DNA of 64,000 nt from Moringa oleifera (taxonomy: Eukaryota > Streptophyta > Magnoliopsida > Brassicales > Moringaceae): positions 2,294,001 to 2,358,000 of the forward strand of contig JAJFZO010000537.1 in assembly GCA_021397835.1 (NCBI GenBank), written 5' to 3'. The notes under the pieces are model-generated. The model was not told the origin of the DNA. It saw only the letters and a list, made by a program, of their open reading frames with translations, and ran no database searches. A program made the translations under genes and the position numbers. This document shows, piece after piece, positions 25,101 through 39,460 of this stretch (position 1 is its first letter; every line of letters begins with the position of its first letter).

Positions 25101-26900
25101 CATGAATTTAAGTGGAATAAAATTGATGGTTAAAATGTATGACCATTAATCTAATAACGGGAAGCCATGTGGCAACATGCATTTAAAATGGACAAGTGGC
25201 CTTAGTTTATCCTAATCTCACATCAATCTTGAGTTGTAAAATATGAGCGCATTGTGACCTCACATTAATCTATAATGTGTTAAAATCACTTAAGGCATAT
25301 AATCCTAATCGCTGTGTGGAAGTTAAGCTTACAAGCTACAAAGCGTAAGCCCGATCCTAATGCAGAGATCAGATCAAAATGACCTAATGCCGAAGCCCGA
25401 TCCTAATGTCAGATATATATCTCAAAAGATCCAACATTTAAGGCCAAAAAATGAAAAGCTAATCCTAATCTTAATACAAGAATTGTTCAAGTTCACTATG
25501 TCAAAAGTTGATCCCCATGTCAAGATTGGACCCAAACTAAGAAAATTTTTCACCATGATGTTGACTTGATCTAACTAGTGAAAAAAACTTAGTGCTAGAT
25601 GCTGAGATGAAGCGAGATCGATCCCAATGCTAAAATTAAATTTTTATAAAAATGAAGTTTAAAGGCTAATCAAATCAGGAAAAATCAAAAAGGCTATAAA
25701 AGTTTGCGAAAAAAATGTGCAGTGGTCAAGTATGCATTGATGCATACATCACTCAAATCAATTTAAATGCATCATGATCACTTTTTCTAGTCCATATTTT
25801 TTGGGATTCTAGTGAGCTTTCACTATAAGATTCCCTATAAATTGGCCTATAATTGAATGTAGAAAAACCTTCACTCAAATTTAGAAACTCTTAGCAAATT
25901 TAAACTAGCTTTCATTCTCTCTAATTCTTTTTAAGTTTAGCTCAAGAGAAATTCAAGTCTTGAAAAAAGTCTTGATCCTGTAACTACTATTTACAAGGTT
26001 ACAAATAGCTCTTTAAGATCCAAATTCTGCAAGTATAATTTCTCTTATTTAATTTTTTAATAGTTGTATGATTGTATCTTGAGTGTGAATTTCAATAAAT
26101 GGGAATAAAAAGGATACAATTGATCCAAATTTCATCATTTTTGGTGTTCCTTTTTTTCAATTATATTCTTGATCATTTTTCAATTCATTAAGTAATTATT
26201 TAATTAGTATATGATCTTAGATATTTTATACGTATTTGTTGTACATCATGATTTATATAAGAATTTTTTAGGATTAGAATACAAAGAAATTTGTGTTCCA
26301 ATTTTTCCTACAAAAGGTTTTGCTTTTAGAATTGAAGGTTAGTCAATATTAATTTTTGAATTCTTGCATAAAATTTTTATATTGCATAACAAAGTATATT
26401 AAGAATTCATCATGTCTGGTGCAGTTTGGCACATGATGTTGTCCAAAATTTTTCGAGATCTTATCAAGATTTGATTTCAACTCTTATTGTTATTATGTAC
26501 ATGAGTTAATATGATAAAATATGAGATTGATATTAAATTAGGATCATTTTCAAGATTGCAGGTCGTTTTCCTTAACTTGTACAAAGTATCAAGCGCTTGT
26601 CGGGGTACTAATCCTTCTTCATGCGTAACTGACTCTTGATGTCAGATCTTTTGAAACATAGACTATGGTCTTACTTTTTATTTTATTTAGTTTTCTTCTT
26701 CATTGTAAAAAGATTTTCAAAAATAAATTGATAACCAAATCACACTTAAAGAAAAAATAGATTAGTAGTGACTCTATTCCTATTATTTCTAAAGTTATAA
26801 CCGGCTCAAAATGAATTTCAAGATGAACCAAAATTTTTCATTTCGAAATCAATTTGAAACCTCGTTGAGATAGTCGGCTACCATCCAATGACCAAATTAA
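25101..26900 (+). repeat. LTR-retrotransposon-like non-coding segment
   Basis: Contains a TATA-like CCTATAAATT (25834-25843) followed by a leader-like region, and further on GGTACTAATCCTTCTTCATG then CGTAACTGAC (about 26606-26635). A diverged copy of this block lies near 45,561-45,595, suggesting two members of one LTR element family. Between about 25345 and 25560 are repeats of the type CCCGATCCTAATG. No LTR pair or coding domain was identified. Confidence 0.4.
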
Positions 26901-29900
26901 ATCAACTTAATGCACTTTGAAGTAACCATAGACATTGATAATCAAAGAGACATTATTCCCTTTAAGAAACAACACAATATGAAATGAGCCAAAAAAGAGC
27001 TAAAATGGGGTTGTTTTCCGAAAGTTGTTTTTCAGGAGCTTCTCTTCGCACAAAAAGCTCTACAACAAAGTTAAAATGGACTCAAAAGAACTTAATGCTC
27101 AGCTCCCCTTATCTTGCAATATTTTGAGCAAGAATTCAATCAAGAAACAACTAGTTCAATCAAGAAAAAGAAGTCTCTAATCACCTTATTATTAATAATT
27201 AAGCCTAAGATTCATGTTTTGCTAACATCGGTAATAAATAAATATCTTTTAACCAAAAGGATATATGGATAATAAGAAAGCAAACGGGAGTTGCCATATA
27301 GTAATCGAGACACAAACATATAGTTATTTAAAAATAATAGTTAATTATATATAAAAATATATATAAATATAATCGTCATTTTATGTATTTTTATAATAAA
27401 ATGTGCCCTAAGAAATATGTGAACAAGTGCTATGCACGAACATCATCTTTTTTCTCCAATTTTGTCGTGCTCACAACTTTGGCACCCTATTCGCTGTTTT
27501 CATAACCTTTTGATCTCTCATTTTCAATAAATTTCGTATCAACTCTAATTTAATCTAGAATTTTGAAGATTTTTAATTGAGTACAAAAAAATCTCAAATT
27601 GATATGGTATGTACTTAATGATTCAAAAAAGGGAAGTCATAAATTATTTAATCAATTATGCATTAGATCACCTACATTGGCAACAAGGAATAATTTTTTT
27701 TTTTTTTGAAAAACGAAAGGAAAAATATAAAGAATATATTCAACTACAAACATAAAAGTGTTGGCTCTAATAACAATTGATGAAATCAAACCATAGTAAA
27801 ATATATTATATTAATTTCACAAGTTCATAGGAGAATGCAAACTTTATATCCAATGAATGCAATAATGATTTCATTTGTGCAGCATAAGCAAGTATTACAT
27901 ACTGCTTGACGTAAATTTTTTAATCAAGCCATGATACTTGTAAAAGATGAACTGAAATTACAATGGTAGTTCTTACAAGTTATCCCCATTGTTTTGTTTT
28001 GCTCCTAAAAGACATCATATCAGGGTTTTAAAATACGATATGTGATTATTTATATGGTAACAAAAGTAACAATGAATTTAGGCCAAAACAATAAAAAATG
28101 GAAATGCACCTTCAACCTAAGGGTCAATTGAGATTATCAACCAATAAACTCATAAGCCTCGTGCTTAAAAATATAATAACTTCATCTAACTATAGACAAA
28201 TATAATATATATATGTATAAAATCGTTAATGATATATATTATATATAATATTTAATAATATAATAAATAAATTATTATTATATTAATTCACGTATAAAAA
28301 GTTGACACGACATAGATTCATTTTGGTGCCACCAAATCTTACATGAAGATAATAACTCCTACTTCACAGCTTCATTTCTCTAGTGAGCAAAAAATTATTC
28401 TCTTCATTCATTTGTAAATTAAGTTACCATTTCTTTACTATTCTTCCAACATATCCTAAATTACCCGTGTAATGCAAATAACGCACCAACCTATTAAGTA
28501 AATATCATCACTAGTAGGGACCGCCAAAATTTGACAAAAGCTAATCAAAAAATGTCTCCAATATCTTATGAAAAATGACTTGCATGAAAAAGAACTTTGA
28601 TCTTTTATTTATATTCTTGGTAAGGTAAAGATACCATGGTCAATTATAAATGAATTGATTGATAAGTCCAAATAACCATCATAAAAAATTTTGATGATTT
28701 CAAAAGTTTTCAAAAAAATCAAGGAGAATTTGTCTGTCACAAAAGCATGATTGAAGTCTGATTTTATTCCAATAAGCTAATAGTCTTTAAATACAGATAG
28801 AAATCCAAAAATTTAGACAAATAAAATTCTTAATTATGCTACAAATATTTTTTTTAAAAAAATTATATATTTGATGAGTCTTAACTCATCTTTTAAATAA
28901 TAATAATAAATAAATAAATAACTAGGCTTGTTCTATGCAAGTTAGCTGTCTTTTCTTTGAGGAACTCTTTCATGTTACTTCAAAGTTCAAATCATGTTAG
29001 TTCAAAACCTTATGAAATATCTCCCATGGACCTATTGCAAGAATTCTTCTCAAGCTAAATGCTTTGATTCAACCCACTGAGATTTTTCTTAAACTTTTTC
29101 ACTTGAGCCCTTGTAACTGGTCTAGTTAGAATTTGTATAAGATTTACATTCTATTTGTTAGTTATGTCTTTACCATTCCACCCTCGAATCATCACCTATA
29201 TCAAAATGAATTAAAGCGATACTAACATTGTACTCGCCTCGCAAGTCCAGCTAGCATGAAAGCATGAACCCTTGCCTAATGAAGACATCACAGGCAATTA
29301 TAGATAGACTGATTAATAAGTCAAAAATGAATCAATAAAATTTTTGATGAGTTTAGAAGTTTTCATAGAATTAAAGAGAATAATCTTTCAAAAAAATATG
29401 ACAAAATTATGTTTCTATTCTAATAAGCTAATGGTCTTTAAATTTTTTTTTAAAAGAATGGTCCACCTATTTAGACTACTAGAATTCTTAAGTGTATTGC
29501 AAATATCAAGAAAAAATAAAATATTTTATGTCGATTAAGTCTTAATTTATCTCTTTAAAAGAATAAATAAATAAATAAACTAAGCTTGATTCATGCAAGC
29601 AAGATGTCTTTTCTTCAAGAAATTCTTCAAGATTATTTCAAAGTTCGAATTATACTAACCTAACCTTGTGAAACATTTCTCTTAGAATTAAAAAATTTTC
29701 TTCAGTTCAAATGCTTTGAATCAGTCCATTAAAATTCTCCTTAAACCTTTTAGCTTGAGTCCTTATAACCTAATCATCAATTAAAATTTAGATAAAATTT
29801 GTATTCTATCATTAGTTTTACCCTCATCAATCACCATGAAAACTTGATTTGCCAACAAAAACGAGAAGTATAATTTTATTGATGGAATAGAGATTAATAA

Positions 29901-31315
29901 AAAATGGTTAACGTAATTTCCTAAAAGAATTAAACAATAACCCTACATTAATCTCACACGTTTTGTCAGCCGCTTGTAAAGCGTGCTAATTTATAAAAGG
30001 AACGTAGGAAAAAGAAATAATCAGAACAACCACATGCAATCGTGCATGCATAGATTAAACATTCTATTAGTAATAATATTTCAATTCAGCCCAAATGAAT
30101 TTAATTGCAACAAGCTTGTTTTGGGTCGTCTGAGCACTTAATATGATACTTCTATTTGATTAAATAGCATTCACATAATTGTCAAATTAATGCAAATTGT
30201 CAAACAATTAATTAATGATCTTGGTGTGTTTCAGCACTCTCTAGCTATTTGGCTCTTGCGAGCTGCAAGAGGATGCTTTTTATCTCCAAATAGAAGCATG
30301 AGTAGGGCTGATAGAATAAGATAATATAGTAAAATAAAATAAAATAAGATAGATGCAAGATAAGATATATATATATATAAGTAACAATATATATTATATG
30401 ATATATTTGGTACATATCTATATTAATTTAATGGAAGATTCAACTGAAATTTGAACAAAAATATTAGTTGACATCGAGAAAGACTTGAAACATGTATGTG
30501 ATACATTTTTTCTTTATGTATAAAGAATTGGAAATTGAGATAGGACTGCATTAAGCAATAACCCAAACCTCATGTCTCATTATTATAATGGTTGAGTCAC
30601 CATTTGACAGCTTTCTGTGGAGCCAACATCTATCAATAATGTCTTGTACCGATTATGTAAAATTTATATATTTTAATAAAGAAGATGAATTTATATTTAA
30701 TCATATATGAGTTAAATAAGTGACCAAGATTTTTTTATTATTTTTCATTAACGTGATAAAAAACTAAATTCATTTTTTTAATAAAAAAATAATCAGTTTT
30801 ATCCCTTAACAATACTTAAAAGCCGCTTTTTTTTAATATTAATTTAATTTATCATATATGTTTTGACATCTTGATAAATCGGTAGTACCCAAAGTTTAAG
30901 ATTACACGGAATCTAACTTTCAGATCTTATCCATATTTTTAGAAAACATTTTATATGATGTGTGTTGATGTCAAAAAGAAAAAAAAAAAAAAAAAAGGAA
31001 CATATCTCACCCAAATTGAATGAACCCAAGGAATGCGAATTGCAAATAAACACATGACCATCAGCCTAAAGGGATTGGATGTGGCCAGGCTGCTCCCCAA
31101 GTGATAAGCTTGATGGTTGAATATGTACATTCATATATATGGAGGAAACTAAAAATGTAGAATGTATTAAAGAAGACGAGCTCGTTCAATTGAAAAGAAT
31201 CAAATAACATGATAATAATGAAGTTTAATTACATGCAATTTAACAAAACTTTGACAATTATTATTAAGAATATATAACACAAATAGAAATAGTACTGAAA
31301 TGGCCTTCGTGTCGT
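26901..31315. other. A+T-rich intergenic DNA with one diverged tandem duplication
   Basis: No gene or RNA is recognised. About 28620-29190 and 29290-29835 are diverged direct copies, recognisable by AATAAGCTAATxGTCTTTAAAT, a run of AATAAATAAATAA followed by ACTA(A)GCTTG and TGCAAG, and AAATGCTTTGA. A run of 18 or more A residues sits near 30979-30996. The function is unknown. Confidence 0.4.
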
Positions 31316-32384
31316 CTAAGGTGCGTTGCATTCAGTAGGGAGACCTTGTGGAAAGCGGTCGGCATCAGTGCAGTAGTTGTAGATCATGTAGTTGGTCTGC
31401 ACCCATTTTAGCCTCTCTTGGCTTGTGATGTCCAGGTCTTGAGAAAGCCATGAATCCACAGAGGAGGAAGAATTTGAAGTGCAGGACGATTTTCCATTTG
31501 ACCAAACACAAGCATTTTTGTCGTTGAAGTTTCTGTAGGAAGCAGTGAAAGGAGCCTGCGACCAGTCCGTCTTCACAAGACCACCCCTGGTGGCCCAGTC
31601 GTCAGCGTTCCACAGACTAGAGTAGATTCTCATTGGCTGCTTCTTCGGGAAGGGCACACCCATTGACTCCAAGTTCTTGAACATCCTGATGGGAGTACCA
31701 TCCACAGAAAAGCTGCCCATGCATGAACCAAATTAAGTTGGTCATCTTTGTCGTTTGTTTGGAAGAAAAGATAATGACGATGATGATGCTACAGTACTTA
31801 CATGATTCGCTGGGGATTCCAGAGAATGGAGTAAGTGTGGAAATCAGCACTCGGGTTGAACCAAAGATAGAACTGCTGCTCTCGGTTGCCTTTGCCTTGG
31901 CTGAATACATTAGTGTGGAGAATGTACGGGTCACCGCTCAAGTTCCCTAGGAACTCGAAGTCTATTTCATCCCACGTCGACCCTTTTGAGGACAACTGCA
32001 AATATACGTAAAGGACATGATCATGTACATAGAGAGAATAATTAAAAGGAAGCAAAGGCGTAGAGGTTGAGATTGAGGACGAGGAGAACTCACGTAGTAG
32101 GCCGTGACGGTGCCAGCGGAGTTACCAGGGACAAGCTTCAGCTGCATGTCAATCTTGCCAAAAAGATACTCATCTTTGGACTGAAATCCTGAGCCGGAGG
32201 ATTTGTCGAGGGAGAGGGTTAAAAGGTCTCCGTTGTTAAGAATGTTTGCCCGGCCGTCTCCCCATGTGATATCAAACCTCTGGTAGAAGTTTGCATTGCC
32301 AACCATGACGTGGCAAGACAGTACAAGACAAAACATCATAAATAAAGAACCCCAGGATGGAAGAGGAGAAGCGATCATCATCAT
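31316..32384 (-). CDS. XTH: Xyloglucan endotransglucosylase/hydrolase (XTH gene A)
   Basis: Three exons: 32384-32094, 31995-31802 and 31712-31316, all with GT-AG introns, giving 293 residues with an uninterrupted frame. Residues 1-31 look like a signal peptide for secretion to the wall. The GH16 catalytic motif DEIDFEFLG is at residues 106-114, with Glu107 the expected nucleophile and Glu111 the acid/base. It is followed by the conserved N-glycosylation site NLS (Asn115). The C-terminal XET domain has the [17 protein letters not shown] block and four cysteines (ACVW, SSC, NYC, TEC). Family members cut and rejoin xyloglucan chains in the cell wall. A TATA-like box lies at 32447-32455. All key residues are present, so it is probably functional. 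Confidence 0.96.
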
Positions 32385-32446
32385 GGATCAGCTAACAAGT
32401 ATAGGAAAAACGGAAGAGTGAGTTGAAGTTACAGAGGGGGACGGGG

Positions 32447-32455
32447 TTTTATATC
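32447..32455 (-). promoter_or_regulatory. Candidate TATA box of XTH gene A
   Basis: On the minus strand GATATAAAAC lies about 65 bp upstream of the start codon at 32384, a plausible core promoter position for a short 5' UTR. Confidence 0.55.
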
Positions 32456-33480
32456 AGAAGGTCCCCAGTGGAATTGAAGAGCAGGTGAAGAGCTGTCTCC
32501 AGTTGGCTCCAAGAAAAAGTAGAATTCGCATCATTTAGTACACGCGGTTTTGGTAGGGATATTTGTTGAGAAAAGTAGAGGCATTGGGACGGCCATCACC
32601 AAACCCCAATATGGTTGGGCCTACCTCGGAGCCACCACCGCCGTTCGCTTCATCTCATTAACTCACTGTTCAATACCCAAAACTTAACATTTTGAGTCTT
32701 TGATTTCCAACCACCGAATCCCTAAAATCAAAAGGTTTTAGATTTGCTCTTTCATGGGCTGGACGGACAGCTCCGTCCATGAACATCAAGAAAATATTTG
32801 AATTTTTGGTGAGTTGTGTTAATTTTTTTGATAAGATAATAACATTTAACAATTTAATAAATTTTTTTATTTTTATAATAATATAATAAATTATTAAAAT
32901 ATTTTAATAAAAATTAATATCAATTTACATCAATAAAAAATCTTGATCCATAAAAAAAGGATACATTCTGGTACTTATAAAAGAGAAAAAAAAAATTAAT
33001 GGGAGATGATAATGAATTAGTTGCTCATGGTTGTTAATGAATTTCCAAAATAATTATTGAAGGGCGCTTGGGTATCATGACACTAATTTGCATCATTCTC
33101 AATCATGAACCACATGCATTCTCTTTAATTATGGCAGTCAGTTTAAATAACTGCACCAAAATTCATTGGGTAAATTAATGTCATTTGAGGACAGCACCAA
33201 GAGCGCCAACCTTAATTGTTAGTATAGGCTACGGTTCAAGTAAAAACTCAAGATCAAATACAAGGATCAACAATTTGCATCAAAGGGATCATCACAATGT
33301 TTCTGGAGGCATGATCCAGATCAACCATTTTGTAATGATAAACTGTTTTTGCTTGCAATTTCAACTGTAATTACTTGTTATTGCATTGGAATAATATATG
33401 GTATAACTCTCAAATTTTATATTACTTAAATAATTATTTTATCAATGAAAACATGATGAATCTTTTAATTTTTTTGCGTT
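32456..33480. other. Upstream region of XTH gene A; no other gene seen
   Basis: A short open stretch at 33185-33370 has no recognisable domain and is not called. The remainder is A+T-rich non-coding sequence up to the left inverted repeat of the Mutator-like element. Confidence 0.4.
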
Positions 33481-34639
33481 AATTATACTAAAAGGACTTA
33501 CGTTTAAGTATAATATCAAATTGAAATTAATATAAAAAATTGTATCAAATTAGAACTTACAGTATATATCGATTATGACATGACTTTCCTTAGTAAAATA
33601 TAGTAAGGTTAACTAAATAGCTCGCTCACATGATAAGTGTGTGCTTGTTAAATGTGCAATTACATGAAAAACCCTTTCATCATATCAAATGAAGCACTAA
33701 GACTCAAGAATGAATTTGTGCACTTTCTTTCTTCATCCATCAAATGTAAGTATCGATTGTTGTTGAAATTTGAGATTATTAACTATCCATCCCTTAACTC
33801 CTTCGTCTTTGAGTAAAATAAATTTTCAATCGATCATCTTGCTTCTTCTTTCATTCTGTTGCATTTCCTAAATCGAATAGGTAAAATGGTTACAAATTCA
33901 TAAGAATTAAACAATGGAAAAAGAAAACATGAATAGATTGAAAATGTTCAATGATTTTGTGGAATTAATGTGTCATTAAGGACTGCATTGACTGTTTCAA
34001 ATTTTGGGAGAAGATTTTTTAGTTGCTTATGACCCGATGTACTGTAGTATTCATGACTTAACTTTAAATGATATTTGAAAAAGATTCTATCTACTAGTTG
34101 CTAAAATTAGTTGTAATTTTACTATAAGATAGATTAAAACTCATACGCTAATTGCTTGTTTGGTGTGTTATGCTAATTATTGAAGACATTACAGTAATTT
34201 TTGTATGACATTATAGTAATTTATGTACGTTAGTTGGCTGATGTAGCTTAGGATGCTAATAGTTTGAGACATTGCAGTGATCTTAACATGTTAATTGCTT
34301 TATGTTTTTTATTCTACATTGTGTTTAGTTTACATAAAATAAAAGAATAAAAAAATCTTTAATTATGTAATTATAATATACCAATGTTCTTAAGACCACA
34401 TGATATCATTAAGTTTCTGAAAAATCTTTGCTTGTGCCTTTAATGTAATGGATTACTCTAGATAATACATCTTATGGTTTTGGATAGCTTTAATTTATGA
34501 ATTACAATGAGTTTGTTATTGGCCACTAACTGTTTTGGTTTTTTGTTATGTTATATCTAATGCAGTTCAATTTTAGTTTAGTTTAGGGTTTGAATTTACT
34601 TGATATTTAGTTTAGTGTTAATTACTATTGCAAGTTAAT

Positions 34640-34860
34640 TCACAAGTTTTTTACATTAATGCAACTAAGGAATTATAGATTCTTTTGTTGGCATGGTGCA
34701 AGTCCTTATCCACATATACGTTGAGTTGTTCATAATATATTTGAGCAGATGAATAAGGTTGAAGCTAAATTAGCATGGTATAAAGACTTGCTAGTTTTAT
34801 CTTGGAGCCTATTTATGAATGTTATTTTTATGTTATGGTTGTGTTGATGAAGAAAAGGTA
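34640..34860 (+). pseudogene. Possible GRF-zinc-finger / coiled-coil / membrane-tail protein fragment
   Basis: Reads RFFWHGASPYPHIR, a stop, then FEQMNKVEAKLAWYKDLLVL and SWSLFMNVIFMLWLC. The layout of an RFF block, a short coiled coil and a hydrophobic C-terminal tail resembles the small plant GRF zinc-finger proteins often found with Mutator-like elements. The zinc-binding cysteines are not clear, so this is a similarity of layout only. It points toward the transposase remnant of the same element. Confidence 0.35.
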
Positions 34861-35756
34861 AAAAAGGTGGTGAAGCATCTGTTGAATGAGTTGAAGAATG
34901 ATCTTAGGTTTAGGGGTTGTAAGCTTTAAATTTATGTAATGTGAGAATGTTTATTGGTAATCGTATAAGTTATAAACTTCATAATGTTTTGGTTTAAGTT
35001 GAATAATCTTAAGTTAGAGTTAACTTTGTAATCAAATCTTTTTCTTAGTTTATGAAATCCTCACTATCAAATTCATTTAATGATCCAATTCTATTTATTC
35101 AATATCAAATGTTGTATGTCATTTGAAATTAATCTGATTTAATGTAATCCTTTTTAGTTTCTAGGTTCAACAAATTATCAAATATAATGTAATCAATTAA
35201 TCATAACAAAAAGAAACATACAATCAAAAGAATGAAACTACATTAGAGAAGTTAAAACTTTAATTACAAGATATTATTATAATGTTCATATTACATACAT
35301 CATCATCCCATATGAAACAAAGCAAATCATTCACTACTGATATTACACAACTCAATATTCAACATTATATGACTTTATAACTATTTAATCAACAAAGTAA
35401 ATTATCTAGAAATATGAAAATATCTATTGGTTATCCAAGTTTCTCAAGTTATCCAACATTAGCAAATATTATCAATTAAAAAAAAATATCCAATGCATAT
35501 GCAACAAGAAAACGTTCATTGCTTATACAATCAATATCCAGAAGTACATATAGAAGCCTACAAATGCAACTAGGTGATCCTACTAGGTTGCTCAATGACC
35601 ACTGCTTACAATCCTACTTGGTCTCCTTTTAAGTTGTTTTAGTGGCTAAAAAAATAAAATTGTAGTTAGGTCTGAAGAATATACATTTAATTAAAACAAA
35701 ATAAACTAAGATTATAGATAATTACCTAACTATGAATGATCTCATACCTTGTGGAA

Positions 35757-37865
35757 TCATTAATTAAAAAATGGTAAGTACTAATAGTAAGCCTTCCTCT
35801 TTTTTTTTTTTTTTTGGTTAGTTGTGATGGTATTGTGATTGCTGGTGCTAAACTAGTTGAGGTAAATGATGTCTGGACGTAAGATCTAGAGGCTAAAGTA
35901 CTAGAAGATGTACCTTTACTCTTTATGCACTTTTTTCCTTGGCATTAAAGTTGATAGGTGCCTTACAAGTCCTAAAGTTATGTCCCTACTGATTATAATT
36001 GGAACACTTAATTGATTTATATTTCAATTTACTGGATGTGTTAGCTTTAGGATCATTACGGATTCTCTTATTGTTTTTCTTTTTTTTTTTTGTGTCCCCA
36101 TGGTGCCCTTCTAGGTTTTATAAGCACAAGCCTAGGTAATAAGGTTTTATCCTATTATTCTTTACTTGGAACAAGATAGGTTAAAGGCTCATAAGATATG
36201 TACTATAATAAGGGTTTACATAATCCTTGGGTTGCCTTATGCTATTTTGGATGCACAAATAGCATATTTGCATAGGATATCAAATAAATCCTAATATCTA
36301 TATGCATATGTCATGGATACTATATTTAAAGCATATTGTTTTTTCTTACAATGGACTTCATGCAACCCTTCTCCACTAGTAGTTGCCCTAAAATTTGTAA
36401 CATGTAACTTATTGGACTCCAATTTTTGTTGAATCCTATGAGTCCCACCCCTACATCTCCTTATGTTGTCCCTCTAAACTTGAAATTTTTGTATAATTTT
36501 TTTCTCATCATTTCTATCATCATCGCTATTGGTTTATCCCTTTCATCTAAAATATATTCATTGAAACTCTCTATCAAACTATTAACACTTAGACCACACT
36601 TGTAATTATCAAAAAATGGATATCCAGCCTACAGACACCTATCTACCATCATCAAATAATTATAAGTATATATTTACCTTTCTTTTATAATAGCCATCTC
36701 TTTAATTTTTGCATATGAATACACAGATGCAACAGCCCAGAGTTTTTGCTTTCAATATTTTTCCTTCCATCCATGATTTTTGAAATTAGTGTGCAAATGT
36801 CGAACATATATCATTAATTAACAGATGGTAAGTACTAGTAGCAAGCCTCCTTTTTTTTTTTTTGATTGGTTATTGTGGTATTCTAGTTACTGGTGCAGGA
36901 TTAGTTGAGGTAGATGATGGCTAGATAGAAGTCCTGGAGGCTGAAATACTAGAAGATGGACCCCTACTCTTTTATGCACTTTTTTTCTTGGCATTACAGT
37001 TGATAAATGCCTTACAAGTCATAGAGTTATATCCTCACTGACTATAATTGGAACATTTAATTGATTCATATCTCAATTTACTAAATATGTTTGCTTTAGG
37101 CTCATTAGGGTCCTTTTTTTTTTCTTTTTTTTCATCTCTCCAGTACCTTTTTAGGTTTTATGGGCTCACTCCTAGATAAAGAAGTTTTATCCCATTATTT
37201 TTTGCTTGGAACAAGATAAATTAGAGGCTTATAAAATTTAAGATATATTGATGTATTATAGTAAGAGTTTACATGATCCTTGAGTTGCCTTATGCTATGT
37301 TGGATGCAACAAATAGCATATTTGCATGGGGTATCAAATAAATCTTAATATTTATATGCACACGTCATGAATATTAGATTTATAGTTTACCATTTCCTCA
37401 CAATGGACTTCATACTCTTCTCTAATATTAGTTGCCCTAAAATTTTCAACATATAACGTATTTGACTATAATTTTTGTTGAATCTTAGGAGTGGTCTTAT
37501 CCTTACATCTCCTTATGTCGTCCTTCTAAACTTGAATTCTCTGCATAAGTTTTCTCTAATCATTTCTACTATCACTACTATTGATTTGTCTCTTGCATCT
37601 AAAATATATGTACTGAAACTCTTTGTCAAGCTATTAATAATTAGATCACACTTATAATTACCAAAAGATGTATGTCTAGCCCATAGACACCTATCTACCT
37701 TCATCAAATAATTGTAAACATCTATTAACCTATCTTTTGATGACAATCATCTTTTCCATGAATTTTGCATACAAATATGTAGATGCAGCAGCCCAAAGTT
37801 TTTGCTTTCAATCTTTTTTCTTCCATCCACGATCTCTAAAATTGCGATGCAAATGTCAAACATAT
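35757..37865. repeat. ~1.05-kb tandem duplication inside the MULE transposase
   Basis: 35757-36809 and 36810-37865 are direct copies. Both begin ATCATTAATTAA then ATGGTAAGTACTA, run through the zinc-knuckle and SWIM coding blocks, and end near GCTTTCAAT then TTTCCTTCCATCC. The duplicated segment is the C-terminal half of the transposase gene, so the remnant carries two SWIM/knuckle tails. Confidence 0.85.
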
Positions 37866-39460
37866 ATTTTATGTTTTGCATTTGGTAAGACAGTGTTCAA
37901 AGCCTCCACTAAACTATCATTGCTTAAATCAAGTGAGGCATCATGTTAGTAACAAAGCATAAACCAAAAGGAAATAAAACAAGAATATAGTGGCTCTTAT
38001 TTGTTTGTCACTAATGAATCCATGCCTCTCAAATGGGTCAACATCTCTTAATAAACCTTCCAAAAACCAAATCCAAGATCATTTAATCTCACTCTCAACA
38101 AAAGCAAAAGATACTAAATAAAAATTATTGTTCGCATATATGGTTATAGCACTTAACAATTGGCCACCATAAGGTTCTTTCAAAAAACATTGATCTAATC
38201 TAATGAAAGTCTTAACTTCATCTAATAAAATTTTTCTAATTCCATCTAATCCTATATTCATCTTTTGAAATCTAAGATTAAAGGATAATGTAGTCTTTAA
38301 AAAAATAGAAGTCCTCCAGCTATGTTGTTTTAAAGCTTTATAATAATCTTAAAGATTTATGAATTGATCCTTATCATCACCATTTATCATCTATAAGACT
38401 TGTGAAGTAGCTTTATAAGTAGTAGCCTTACTAATGTCTACATGATACTCTCCTTCCTTCTCCCATTATAAGTTTCACCTTATAGCTACTATCATCTCTA
38501 ATCATCTCCTTAGACTGCTTACTTAACCAACCAAAAGTGATTTATTCGTTTTTGTAAGCTTTACCACAATTATGATCTGTAAGATATGTCTTCACTTGGA
38601 ATGTGTCTTTTTCATCTAATTATGTAGCATGTAGTCTTCATCTACATTTTTTGTTATTGGAAACAATGACTTTAGTTATTATGTTATGGAGGAATTTGAC
38701 ATTCCTTTTAATCTTGTTACTAGACTATCTAACTACCTCATTTAAAACCTATTTAGTAAGAAATAACATTTCGATCTTGAAAGTAAGATGGTTCATATCC
38801 CTATTAGGATCAAAATGATCAAACTTTAGACCCCCAATTTCATTCTTATCATCACTCTTACAAATATTACTATCATCATTAGAAAGCTAAGCCCTTTCCA
38901 CTAGTAGAAGCTCTACAATCGATGTTGCACTCAACATTATCCCTCACTATATGATTTATCCCAGCCTCTATGATATCATTATCTGATGACTTATCCTCAA
39001 ATCATTTTATCATAATGCCCCCTTTAAATGCATCTCATCATACAAGTCATCTACATTATCATCATTATCTACATGCACCTTATTATCTGAATTCTTATCT
39101 ACATTGTTCAAGCCTATTAAACTTATATCATCAGCACTGCCCACATGAGTATTTTTTGACATAACATACAACTATATGAGTTGTTTACCTACCTTCTTAT
39201 ATAGATTTAACATATCCAATATACATATCTTTAGTAGAACATAATAATGCATTATCCTTATTCACAAATTTTACTAGATGGCAAATAATATATATTTTCA
39301 TCTTCTATATATCCATAATCCTTACACAAGCCTACTAAGTTGAAATAACACATATAATCAAAATTCATAGGTCAATCAAGCTTTCTTTGCCATTCACATG
39401 CTCTTTAGGTCCCTTATTCATTAACCAATTATAAAAGAGCTTGAAACTTACATGATCCAT
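35780..39460 (-). pseudogene. MULE transposase remnant (MURA-like)
   Basis: On the minus strand from MDHVSFKLFYNWLMNKG at 39460. Blocks in order: N-terminal LCKDYGYIEDENIYYLPSSK (about 39340-39280); an acidic region (about 39160-39040); the core with GLDGIRKILLDEVKT, RLDQCFLKEPYGGQLLSAIT (38261-38079) and WFLEGLLRDVDPFERHGFIS (about 38055); KLWAAASTYLYAKFMEKM (about 37800); and YNYLMKVDRCLWARH with ARDKSIVVIVEMIRENL (37746-37513). A SWIM-type block and CCHC knuckle of the form C-x2-(C/Y)-x3-GHN-x2-TC follow (about 37350-37000), then repeat in a second copy (to 35950). Stops and shifts are frequent, so it is inactive. Confidence 0.85.

Noticed and set aside
31617..31950. Open stretches overlapping XTH gene A in other frames and strand
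   Set aside because: They are shadows of the XTH exons and their introns; the XTH reading has conserved motifs and splice sites.
33185..33370. 61-codon open stretch (MRTAPRAPTLIVSIGYG)
   Set aside because: No domain, no conserved context, and not longer than expected by chance.
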